DNA from: Lachnospiraceae bacterium
Lineage (GTDB): Bacteria; Bacillota; Clostridia; Lachnospirales; Lachnospiraceae
NCBI GenBank assembly: GCA_024695465.1
Contig: JAILID010000017.1
Coordinates: 1-43,377, forward strand
Length of the DNA: 43,377 bases
Direction: 5' to 3'
The notes under the pieces are model-generated. The model was not told where the DNA came from and made no database searches. It saw only the letters and a program-made list of their open reading frames with translations. The position numbers were made by a program, and so were the translations under genes. Below are positions 16,101 to 23,687 of this stretch, in pieces. Each line of letters opens with the position of its first letter. Positions within the stretch are counted from its first letter, which is position 1.

Positions 16101-19100
16101 TGGGAGATTACTATGTTGTGGAAACCAGGGCATCTTCCGGATTTGAAATCCCGGCCGGGGATTTCACGCCGGCTAATCCGCACAAGGTTGCGATTACAAG
16201 CAGCGATCTTATGACAACAAAGGTTGTGACCTGCAAAGAACCAATCAGGAATGCTTTGGTCACGGTCGAGATCACAAAAGAGGATGCGGAGGGAGAAGCG
16301 TTTGCTTCCCTTGCCGGCGCCTGGTTTGAGATTCGTTATTATAAAGGCAGTTATTCGGAAAATGAACTTCCGGATCAGCCGGAGAGAATCTGGACGCTGG
16401 AAACGAAGGAAAGTCCGGATGGAAGCTATAAAGCCTGTCTCCTGGCTGATTATCTTGCATCCGGCGCTCAAAGTGATGACTTCTATTACTGTAATGGATC
16501 TCCAACGGTTCCTTTCGGGACGATTGCTGTTGCGGAGACCAGGGCTCCGGCCGGTTATGCTTATGATGAAGGCAAAATTCTTAAGGTAGTCAAGATTGAC
16601 GAAGCGTTTCTTTCCGGCAAAGCGCAGGGAGATACGGCCGCCGTTTCAGTCAAAGTGTTGGTGTCAGAAAAGCGGACTCGCTGCGGCCTTTCTTTTACGA
16701 AAATTGATTACGACGGAACAAAACTTGCCGGGGTTCCTTTCCTGATCAGGTCCGTAAAGACGGGGGAAGAGCATGTCCTTCTAACCGACAAAAACGGGAT
16801 TCTGTCTACGGAAAGCAATGCGCACAGCCAAAAAACCAATATCAACGACTTAGCCTATCAAAACGGTAAACTGGATGAATCAAAATTAGACAGTACAGCC
16901 GGAGTCTGGTTTTCCGGAAAAGCCGGGACAGACCTTTCGCATCCTGACGATTTACGGGGCGCGCTTCCTTTTGGCGAGTATGTTATTGAGGAGCTTCGCT
17001 CTTCCGCAAATGCGGGAATGGCTCTGGCAGATCCGATCCGGGTGAATATAGAGGATGATGCAGAAGATGGTAAAGTGATCGATCTGGGTGTAGTTGTTGA
17101 TGTGGAAAAAAGTATTACGACGAAAGTCAGCAGCGTAAAAAGCGGCATGCCGGTCTCTTTTGCGGAAAATGACGCAGAATTTACAGACATCGTTACGCTC
17201 AGGGGTTTCAAGGGAGACTGTGTTATCAAAACCAGCGTTTATGAAAGCGCATCCAAAGAGCAGCTTGCCTTTTCTGACGGGAAGAAAGAGATAACGACGC
17301 GGGTTTCGGCGGACGGAAGCGATCTGACGGTTAAGGTTCCATTTCGCTTAAACGCGCTGGGACTTGCCGGGAAAACAGCGGCGGTGGTCACAGAAGTATC
17401 CGATGGCAGCGAAACGATGACTCACAACAAAGACGATTCGGTTTCTTCGGAGAGAATTTATTTTCCGTTAATAAAGACCAAAGCCTCCGCATCTTCGGGG
17501 CAATACGCTTCTCTTTCAAAGGAGACGCTTCTTTTCGACGAAGTCATCTGGAGCGGGATACCGGTCGGAATTGAGCTGATCACAAAAACCCGGGCGTATG
17601 TTCTGAGAGAGAGCGCAGCCGAAGATCAGGAAATCAAGGAGGCTGCTGTCAGCTCTGCCTATACGAACGAGACGGTGAACGGGTCGCGGAAAGTTGAAAT
17701 CAGGCTCGATACGGAAAAATATGCGGGAAAGACAATTTACATCACGGAAGAGGCGTATGTGACGTCCGGCGGCAGGCAGATTCTTGTCGCGAAAGAAAAC
17801 GACAGACTGGAAAAGGACCAGTATATCTATATTCCGGAGCTTAAAACAACTGCGCTGAACGCAGAATCCGGAAGCAAGACGATCCCGGCTTTCGGGAACG
17901 TATCGATTCGGGACAAGGTTCGGTTTTCCGGATTTAAGACCGGCGAAAACCTGTCTTTTGTGACCGAAGCCTGGGCGAAAGGGGAGAGCAGCGACAAGGA
18001 TACTCTGCTTGCTTCCGTGAACGGCAGCCGGATAACGCAAAGCGGCAGCGGCAGCTATGACGTTGCGCTCAGCGTTGATATGAACGGGCATGCGGGAAAA
18101 GAAGTATATGTCATGGAAAAGGTTTTCGTTCAGGATAAGCTGATCGCGTCCGAAGGAGGAAGGAACAATGAACAGCAAACCGTGAAATCCGTTTCAATCG
18201 GAACCCGGCTTACGGATAAGAAGACAAAGACGAAGACGGCTCTCGGAGAGACGCAGGTGACGCTTTGCGACGAGATTGCTTATCAGGGGCTTATGAAGGG
18301 TGAAAAATACAGTATTTTCACCTTGCTTATGGACGAGGACGGCTTTGCCGTCCGGAAAGACGGACAGGTATCGGATATCCCGGCGAAAGAGGCTGTGATA
18401 CCGGATGAGTCTTTGGATACGAAGGAGAAGCGCGAGGCTGCCATCGAAAAGCTGCTTGAGGAGAATAACCTTATCTACGCGAAGAGCGTCGAGACGGCGG
18501 AAGCCTCGGAAGGCAGTTTTTTTGCAGAGCTGACTTTTGACGGCGTCCCGCTTCTGGGAACGAAAGTCGTCGCGTCGGAAAGTCTCTATGAATACGGTTG
18601 CGGAAACCTTCTGGCTATTCATTCCGATCCAAAGGATGAAAAACAAACGGTTCATTTTCCAAAGCTTATCACGGAGGCGAAAGATTATAACAGCGGGACG
18701 AAGATGACCGCCGCAAACAGGGACGCGTTGATTCTGGACACTGTTTTCTACGAGGCGATGCCCGGGGATACGAAGGTTATAACCGAGGCGGAGTTGTTTC
18801 TGAAAGGCGCGGAAGCGGCCGGCGATCAATCACTTGTCCGGATCCGAGGGGAGCAGCAGCTGTCCGGAAACGGCGTCTATACCGTGGAAATACCTTTTGA
18901 CGCTTCCGCATATGCGGGCAGGGAGCTTTATGTTACGGAAAAGAATTATCTCATAACAGAGGATGGCGCTGAAAAGCTTATTGCGCTGCATGCCGACAGG
19001 GATGATCAGAATCAGACCGTGAGAATTCCGAAGATTGCCACAACGCTGACCGATGACAAGACGAAGGGCCATGCCTCTTTTGCGGAAGAAGAGGTTACGC

Positions 19101-20881
19101 TCACCGATCGGATTGTCTATGAAGGACTGGAGCCGGGACGGGAATACAGCGACTTTATCATATTGATGGATAAAGAAGGCTTTGCGAAAATGAAAGACGG
19201 GACGACTTCGGAATATCAGGCAAAGGAACTGAGTATATGCGAAGATGATAAGGCGGAGACGGCTGAAGAGAAAGCGGATGCGATCGAGGAGAAGCTCAAA
19301 TCCCTGAACATTCTTTACGCCAGGGATCATTTTACCGCGGACGAAAGCGGAGAGACGAGTATCTCCATAACCTATGACGGAACGCTGTTTATGGGAGAAG
19401 CGATGGTCGCCGGGGAAACGGTATACTTCGAAGGCGAGCCGGCGGCCTGGCATTTCAACCCGGAAGACGAAAACCAAACGATATGGCACGCCGGGCTTGT
19501 GACGACTGCTGAAGACGGGAAAGACGGCTCCAAGCTGCTTCGGGCTGAGAAAAACGCGTTTGTACGGGACCGGGTTTTCATTTCCGGGACGGTTAAAGGC
19601 CTGACCTACTATATGAATGCGGAACTCTGGGCTATGGGAGAGTCCTCCGGGGAGGACGAGCTGCTCGCCTCGGTCTCGGATTCTTTTACGGCTTCCGGAA
19701 CGGAAGAGGAATATATTGCGGAGATTTTCTTTGACGCATCTTTATATGAAGGCCGCAAGCTCTATGTCCGGGAGACAGCAGAGGTCATTGGTCCGGACGG
19801 CGAACGCAGGAAAGCGGCCGAAGAGGAAGGAAGAAACAATCCCGATCAGATGGTAAGCGTTCCTGAAATCGGGACGGAGCTTACGGATGCGGAGACGAAA
19901 ACACATCTTGCCTATGCCGGAAAAGAAGTGATAAATATTGACAGAATCCACTACAGCGGACTGATCGAAGGCAGGACCTACCCGGTAATCGGCATCCTTA
20001 TGAATGAGGAAGGCTATCCCTGGAAGACAGATGGATCGCTGTATATGGATGCAAAGGCGGAAGAGCTGTTTGGCGGAAATGAGAGTCTTATAGACGGCGT
20101 CTCGAAGAAATTTCCGGAAGAAAAGATCCGGGCAGTTGAGGATAAGCTTGGAAATCTTGGCATCATTACTTCTTCTGCTGAATTTACGGCGGAAGCGGAA
20201 GAAGGCTATGCGGAAGTGAGCTTCAGCTATAACGGAGAGCTTCTTATGGGAAAAAAAGTCGTGGCCGCTGAGACGGTGTATGAGGAAGGGGAAGTTCTTG
20301 CCGCGCATATCGAACCGGAAGATGACAAGCAGACCGTTTATCTCCCGAAGCTGCTGACCAGCGCCTCAAACGGCAGGGAAGGAGGCAAAAAGATTGCCCC
20401 CGGAGCGGATACGGTCGTAAAAGATACTCTTTTCTATGAAGGATATCCGGAAAATACCGAAATTCTTACGGTTCTTGAACTTTTTGACGCTGAGACGGAC
20501 GAGGCGGTTGTCGTAAACAACGCAGCGGTAAAAGCGGAAAAGACTTTTGCTGCAGATGCGTCAGGCAAAGTGGAGATTGAAGTCAGGTTCGATTCTTCCG
20601 CTTATGCAGGCAGGCGTTTGGGACTGACGGAAAAAAACTATCTCGTTGTGGATGGAAAGAGGATTTTGATCGCGCAGGATTCCTATAAAAGAAATGGGGA
20701 GCAGATCGTTGAAATTGCTTCTTTTGACAATCCCCCCGGAGAAAATGGAAGAAGCAATCCCAAAACCGGAGATCAGACCAATTCGAAGTTATGGATCGGA
20801 CTTATCCTTTTCGTTTTTCTTTATATGGGTCTGTTGAAAATAAAAAGCATATGCCTGATTTTAATGCGCCGCAGCCAATGA
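13127..20881 (+). CDS. Giant sortase-anchored surface protein: NlpC/P60-like, SpaA/Cna-B, ricin-like lectin and VaFE-like repeats
   Basis: This 2584-residue protein starts with a signal peptide (1-30) and an acidic, Glu/Ala/Ser-rich stalk (35-252). An NlpC/P60-like cysteine hydrolase domain follows (about 287-545), with C373 in NCTGF, H484 in NHWGVYLGDG and H499 in YWHSAYG. Then come about five SpaA/Cna-B-like domains (544-1325), the third carrying a three-lobed ricin-like insert (about 824-977). Nine VaFE-like repeats (1330-2535) each keep a Glu near the end, as in VASES or YVTEK. The protein ends with NPKTG (2544-2548), a membrane segment and a basic tail. NPxTG is the type used by class B-like sortases such as that of Clostridioides difficile. 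The product should be wall-linked, as adhesin or wall-remodelling enzyme. ATG 13127 follows GGGAG and starts the signal peptide; an in-frame ATG at 12998 is the alternative. Confidence 0.88.
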   Translation: MNKSRIVKRAAACVLACMMTIQSADCSVFASSITAGIEQISTVETEIPDSAGILGSEEAGVESILTKNNNLNGEESDERTDAGAGILPDTEAVSEAGKSPDTEAVSEAGKSPDAETDLEEEMVSESESSLPEEEGQDAEAAPEEEESLEPEADLPGEKAQDAEAEEVSSPEAEAPSDSESMLLTEDEISENASFSLTEGGTSAAEDANRIEAAASEIPPVQAAEQAVEKEEEDKGYDDSSYAGLIDGGDAGKEPAAESVSNSKLFKTEKRAALTKALNNSPVNGTENSPNFLSYLGLGGSGEAYYAFLEKYSSEDYDTGFFMGTPYTNTVHMSGSNITESGFDGAWFMASPRGNNRQGINSALPLKYRGGMNCTGFGTALFSQFGTEQGKNVDGLLPGRRQNGTCLPGFMNYDWNYFLPGNPGFGKVKIYQFGDVDSGSSAVYGNWEAVKAEMLSSGVLEYGDIIYSFPSAVGKYNVSGGQDNHWGVYLGDGKSDIYWHSAYGTGQLKNAKGEIVSLYDWNVKTEIYPKYANCGYVVIKVGAKHTNGYLQVFKEVAVEDHYLNNRLTGSLGKEILGHAPRYYMGPGITYTAYSDQACTKSVGTMKLNALYPDDSKEKLSAYSNVLAVPAGTYYVKETSVPTTEIGITLTKDSTVHKVIVTESSTSAKPVIVNSLDTAQFVFIQIRKVSSDQDYQMSLAGAEFLVYSDHKSDGSPDAILGTIKTRADGYSDTGNGSFFAVPARSDLYIKEISAPFGYEINDEEIHLVGGVDYKCGWSYRKSVTVEEEPSRTKLQIIKAADDAAKGIVTGNSNYSLAGAEFAVFKSGANIRLFTDNGRKNQLWKFVPLDGPLKTNAAGLPLEGDYKIVSALADSFVMTVYGASADSGANICLSKESNHNAQSFHLSGNGGSTVLLTCKNSGKVIDAERAMTSNGTNIRQYNSNGTDAQQWELIPSGDGYYKIKASYCGLVMDAEAFMQTTDAAGKTPVYSDLTVGDYYVVETRASSGFEIPAGDFTPANPHKVAITSSDLMTTKVVTCKEPIRNALVTVEITKEDAEGEAFASLAGAWFEIRYYKGSYSENELPDQPERIWTLETKESPDGSYKACLLADYLASGAQSDDFYYCNGSPTVPFGTIAVAETRAPAGYAYDEGKILKVVKIDEAFLSGKAQGDTAAVSVKVLVSEKRTRCGLSFTKIDYDGTKLAGVPFLIRSVKTGEEHVLLTDKNGILSTESNAHSQKTNINDLAYQNGKLDESKLDSTAGVWFSGKAGTDLSHPDDLRGALPFGEYVIEELRSSANAGMALADPIRVNIEDDAEDGKVIDLGVVVDVEKSITTKVSSVKSGMPVSFAENDAEFTDIVTLRGFKGDCVIKTSVYESASKEQLAFSDGKKEITTRVSADGSDLTVKVPFRLNALGLAGKTAAVVTEVSDGSETMTHNKDDSVSSERIYFPLIKTKASASSGQYASLSKETLLFDEVIWSGIPVGIELITKTRAYVLRESAAEDQEIKEAAVSSAYTNETVNGSRKVEIRLDTEKYAGKTIYITEEAYVTSGGRQILVAKENDRLEKDQYIYIPELKTTALNAESGSKTIPAFGNVSIRDKVRFSGFKTGENLSFVTEAWAKGESSDKDTLLASVNGSRITQSGSGSYDVALSVDMNGHAGKEVYVMEKVFVQDKLIASEGGRNNEQQTVKSVSIGTRLTDKKTKTKTALGETQVTLCDEIAYQGLMKGEKYSIFTLLMDEDGFAVRKDGQVSDIPAKEAVIPDESLDTKEKREAAIEKLLEENNLIYAKSVETAEASEGSFFAELTFDGVPLLGTKVVASESLYEYGCGNLLAIHSDPKDEKQTVHFPKLITEAKDYNSGTKMTAANRDALILDTVFYEAMPGDTKVITEAELFLKGAEAAGDQSLVRIRGEQQLSGNGVYTVEIPFDASAYAGRELYVTEKNYLITEDGAEKLIALHADRDDQNQTVRIPKIATTLTDDKTKGHASFAEEEVTLTDRIVYEGLEPGREYSDFIILMDKEGFAKMKDGTTSEYQAKELSICEDDKAETAEEKADAIEEKLKSLNILYARDHFTADESGETSISITYDGTLFMGEAMVAGETVYFEGEPAAWHFNPEDENQTIWHAGLVTTAEDGKDGSKLLRAEKNAFVRDRVFISGTVKGLTYYMNAELWAMGESSGEDELLASVSDSFTASGTEEEYIAEIFFDASLYEGRKLYVRETAEVIGPDGERRKAAEEEGRNNPDQMVSVPEIGTELTDAETKTHLAYAGKEVINIDRIHYSGLIEGRTYPVIGILMNEEGYPWKTDGSLYMDAKAEELFGGNESLIDGVSKKFPEEKIRAVEDKLGNLGIITSSAEFTAEAEEGYAEVSFSYNGELLMGKKVVAAETVYEEGEVLAAHIEPEDDKQTVYLPKLLTSASNGREGGKKIAPGADTVVKDTLFYEGYPENTEILTVLELFDAETDEAVVVNNAAVKAEKTFAADASGKVEIEVRFDSSAYAGRRLGLTEKNYLVVDGKRILIAQDSYKRNGEQIVEIASFDNPPGENGRSNPKTGDQTNSKLWIGLILFVFLYMGLLKIKSICLILMRRSQ
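13391..13462 (+). repeat. Two tandem 36-bp units in the acidic stalk of the surface protein
   Basis: Units 13391-13426 and 13427-13462 are nearly identical and encode DTEAVSEAGKSP twice; a third, decayed unit begins DAET. Units of this kind can expand or contract by slippage without breaking the frame. Confidence 0.8.
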
Positions 20882-20937
20882 AGCATCGAATCCTTTCGCG
20901 CAGTTAAAGGACAGCCGCCGGGGCACGGAGATCGGGC

Positions 20938-20980
20938 AAAATCAAAAAAGGACATGCTTCGGCATGTCTTTTTTGATTTT
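20938..20980. terminator. Intrinsic terminator after the giant surface protein gene
   Basis: A long stem pairs AAAATCAAAAAAGGACATGC (20938-20957) with its near-perfect complement after a TTCG tetraloop. The T-rich arm and A-rich arm make it bidirectional. Confidence 0.9.
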
Positions 20981-21307
20981 GCGGCGGGTTATGCGGGAGT
21001 ATATTCGGACGATGGCGGCTGAGGGCTGCCTGAATGAGTTTTTTCAATTCCGGGAAGCGGGACTTGAAAAATTGCTCATTTTCTTGTAGCGTAATGATAG
21101 GAAGCGGTGTTATAATACAAAAATGTATGTTATCAGGCTTTGATCTGGAGAATTCCGGCTGCGTAAGGACTCACATGCTTTTTTTTGCTCGCTCGCGGAG
21201 TTTTTGCGGCAAACGATAGGTTGATTGTCGTTTGTTTTATTGTCTGCTTACGGCAGGCAATAAACGGAGTCATGATAAAAAGGAAAGAGAGGATTAGTAT
21301 CATTCTT
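20981..21307. other. Non-coding stretch with the leader of the lipoprotein gene
   Basis: No convincing gene is seen. The region holds an extended -10 promoter (21108-21116) and then a leader of about 185 bases. The leader has a CAAACGA/TCGTTTG hairpin near 21209-21233 and a second one built from CTGC and GCAG near 21243-21256. A 16-base word at 21200-21215 recurs at 29026-29041. Confidence 0.4.
21108..21116 (+). promoter_or_regulatory. Extended -10 promoter of the lipoprotein/GH13 cluster
   Basis: TGTTATAAT is an exact extended -10 element (TGn then TATAAT). A TTGTAG at 21084 is too far (21-base spacer) to be a good -35, which fits an extended -10 promoter. Confidence 0.55.
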
Positions 21308-22342
21308 ATGAAGAAGCGAATAATGACGTTTCTTTTCCTGTTGCTGTCTTTTACCCTGCAGGCAGGCTGCGGGGAGACGGCGGCTCCGGAAGGAGAGGAC
21401 GCTCAGGTTATATTTCGATACTATCATTCCGGAGTTGGCGATGCCAGGCTGTTGGATGAGAATTATATTCTGACTACGAGAGATCGGAAGCTGATAGGGA
21501 TTGATATTGAGAAAGGAAAGATTCGCAGATATAATATAGAGGCCGACTGGCTGGACGTCGACCAGGAGTCAGGAACGGTCTTATATACGAATGCGGCATT
21601 TCAGCTTGGGGCAGTCAGACTGGATGAAAACAGAAATATTATTCACAATGAGATCCTTTACTCCAATCAGGAATCCGATTATATGATTGATCCTTCCGTT
21701 CTGAAGCTTGGAGACAGCTACTATATCAGCCTGACTTTCGCGAATGGGACGCTCAATAACAGCAGTCCGGAAAAGAAAAACGGGAAATACTCTATCCGCT
21801 TTTTTAAATCGGAAGATCTGAAATCTGTTACTTATCTTTCGGATGTCGTCAGCGAGAACAGAAATCTGGAAGACGTTAAACTTGCTTCGGATGGCGAAAA
21901 GCTTTTATTGATGTTTGAAAAAGAAACGGTGGACCAGGGCTATTCGAATTTACAGATCTGTGTCAGCGAAGATAAAGGACTTAGCTGGAACAGTCCGATT
22001 TCTCTGTTTGAGCTCAATGCAGACTATGAACCGGCTTCCCTCATCAGGAATGGTGACGGCTGGGATGTTTTTTACAGCTCGGATTTAGAAAATCCGGGAC
22101 AGTCCTATAACGGGGCTTTATTCTACAGGGCCGGTCTTTCGGACGATCTTGAAATAAAGACCCTCAATGAGAGAGTTATTTTGGCCCGGGAATCTTCAAG
22201 CAGGGGACAGTCTCCTGAATATGCGCAGAAGGGCGGTATTCTGGGTTATGACGTTCAGATGTTTGATGGGAAAGTGTACTACCTTTATGCAGAAAACCAC
22301 GCAACGGATGATAATCTCTGCGTCTCTGTTTCTGTAAAATAA
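21308..22342 (+). CDS. Lipoprotein with sialidase-like beta-propeller (Asp-box)
   Basis: This 344-residue protein is read from ATG 21308. The N-terminus is a lipoprotein signal peptide, with a hydrophobic stretch and the lipobox LQAGC, so C21 would be lipidated and the protein held on the outer face of the membrane. The rest is beta-rich. An Asp-box, SEDKGLSW, and the DPSVLKLGDSYYIS and GWDVFYSSD segments fit a five- or six-bladed propeller of the sialidase or GH43-like glycosidase fold. Whether it is a hydrolase or a glycan-binding protein cannot be told. The ribosome binding site is poor (AGAGAGGA about 14 bases upstream); an in-frame ATG at 21272 would add 12 residues. It heads a run of carbohydrate-related genes. 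Confidence 0.6.
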   Translation: MKKRIMTFLFLLLSFTLQAGCGETAAPEGEDAQVIFRYYHSGVGDARLLDENYILTTRDRKLIGIDIEKGKIRRYNIEADWLDVDQESGTVLYTNAAFQLGAVRLDENRNIIHNEILYSNQESDYMIDPSVLKLGDSYYISLTFANGTLNNSSPEKKNGKYSIRFFKSEDLKSVTYLSDVVSENRNLEDVKLASDGEKLLLMFEKETVDQGYSNLQICVSEDKGLSWNSPISLFELNADYEPASLIRNGDGWDVFYSSDLENPGQSYNGALFYRAGLSDDLEIKTLNERVILARESSSRGQSPEYAQKGGILGYDVQMFDGKVYYLYAENHATDDNLCVSVSVK

Positions 22343-22364
22343 CAGCAGGAGGATAAAGACAGTT

Positions 22365-23672
22365 ATGTGGGCTTATGAAAATGTTTTTTACCAGATATAT
22401 CCTATTGGGCTTACCGGCGCGCCAAGGAGAAATGACGGTATTGCCGGAAAAAGGCTTTCCAGAATTTCAAGGATGATTCCTCATTTAAAAAAGCTTGGAA
22501 TCGGGGCTGTTATGTTCAATCCGCTTTTCGAATCGGAAGGGCATGGCTATGATACAATCGATATGAGGCGTGTAGATACCAGACTCGGTACGAATGACGA
22601 ACTTAAAGATCTGGTTGCTTCTTTTCACGCCGCCGGAATTCGGGTCATGCTGGATGCGGTGTTCAATCATGTCGGAAGAGGCTTTTTTGCCTTTGAAGAT
22701 GTTCAGAAAAACAGGCAGTCTTCTCCCTATTGCAGCTGGTTTAACATCAGCTTCGATGGAAACAGCGTTTATAACGACGGGTTCTGGTATGAAGGCTGGG
22801 AAGGACATTACGAACTGGTAAAACTCAATCTCTACAATCCTGAAGTAAGGCGCTATCTTGTCGATTCGGCTCTTTTCTGGATTCGGGAATTTGATATTGA
22901 CGCTTTGAGGCTGGACGTGGCTTATCTTTTAAACCATGATTTCATTCGTCAGCTTAAGTATGAGACGAATGCGGAAAAACCGGATTTTTTCCTTCTGGGA
23001 GAAGCTCTTTTTGGGGATTATAACCTTCTCATGAAGGACGGGATGCTGGATTCCGTTACCAACTATGAATGCTACAAGGGAATTTATTCTTCGATCAACA
23101 GCAGAAATTTCTTCGAGATATCTTACTCTTACAACCGTCAGTTTGGGTCGGAACCATGGTGTATCTATCAGGGAAGGCATCTGTTCTCATTTGTTGACAA
23201 CCATGATGTGACCAGAATCATCGATCAGCTTAGCGACGAGAGGAATCTCAGGATCGCCTACGGACTGCTGTTCTCCATGCCGGGGATTCCCTGCTTATAT
23301 TATGGAAGCGAATGGGGCATTCATGGAAAAAAAGAGGATGGCGATCACGCGCTCAGGCCTTCGGTGGAGCGTCCGAAATGGAATGAACTGACGGATTTCC
23401 TTGCGGAACTCTGCCGGGTTCGCGCTGAAGAAACAGCGCTCTCCTACGGCGGTTATCGAAATATGCAGGTTACAAACAGCCAGCTGGCTTTTATGAGGGA
23501 ATGCAATGGCGGGAAGATTTTTGCCTTCTTTAATTTGGACGATCAGGCGTTTTCTTTTCAGGGCGATTATCTTCACGGGACTTTTGAAAACCTTGTTGAT
23601 CGAAAATGTCTGGAGCTCCATGGCAGCCTGGCCGTTGATGCCCGGGAATTTGTTTTATTAAAGCTGCGATAA
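22365..23672 (+). CDS. GH13 alpha-amylase family glycoside hydrolase (cytoplasmic)
   Basis: This 435-residue protein is a TIM-barrel glycosidase acting on alpha-glucans. All four GH13 regions are intact: DAVFNH (97-102), DALRLDVAY with R182 and the nucleophile D184, the acid E213 in LLGEALFG, and FVDNHDVTR with H280 and D281. The N-terminus, VFYQIYPIGLTG, begins directly with the barrel and has no signal peptide, so the enzyme works in the cytoplasm, probably on imported maltodextrins or cyclodextrins (neopullulanase or cyclomaltodextrinase-like). The N-terminal immunoglobulin-like domain of those enzymes is absent. It lies 22 bases after the lipoprotein gene and 15 before the next one, consistent with an operon, although its partners are exported. 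Confidence 0.92.
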   Translation: MWAYENVFYQIYPIGLTGAPRRNDGIAGKRLSRISRMIPHLKKLGIGAVMFNPLFESEGHGYDTIDMRRVDTRLGTNDELKDLVASFHAAGIRVMLDAVFNHVGRGFFAFEDVQKNRQSSPYCSWFNISFDGNSVYNDGFWYEGWEGHYELVKLNLYNPEVRRYLVDSALFWIREFDIDALRLDVAYLLNHDFIRQLKYETNAEKPDFFLLGEALFGDYNLLMKDGMLDSVTNYECYKGIYSSINSRNFFEISYSYNRQFGSEPWCIYQGRHLFSFVDNHDVTRIIDQLSDERNLRIAYGLLFSMPGIPCLYYGSEWGIHGKKEDGDHALRPSVERPKWNELTDFLAELCRVRAEETALSYGGYRNMQVTNSQLAFMRECNGGKIFAFFNLDDQAFSFQGDYLHGTFENLVDRKCLELHGSLAVDAREFVLLKLR

Positions 23673-23687
23673 GAAGGTCGGTTAGGG

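Noticed and set aside
17516..19489. Three long open frames of about 210-220 codons lined up on the minus strand inside the surface protein gene
   Set aside because: They are shadows of the biased, repeat-rich plus-strand gene; no ribosome binding sites, signal peptides or family motifs were seen.
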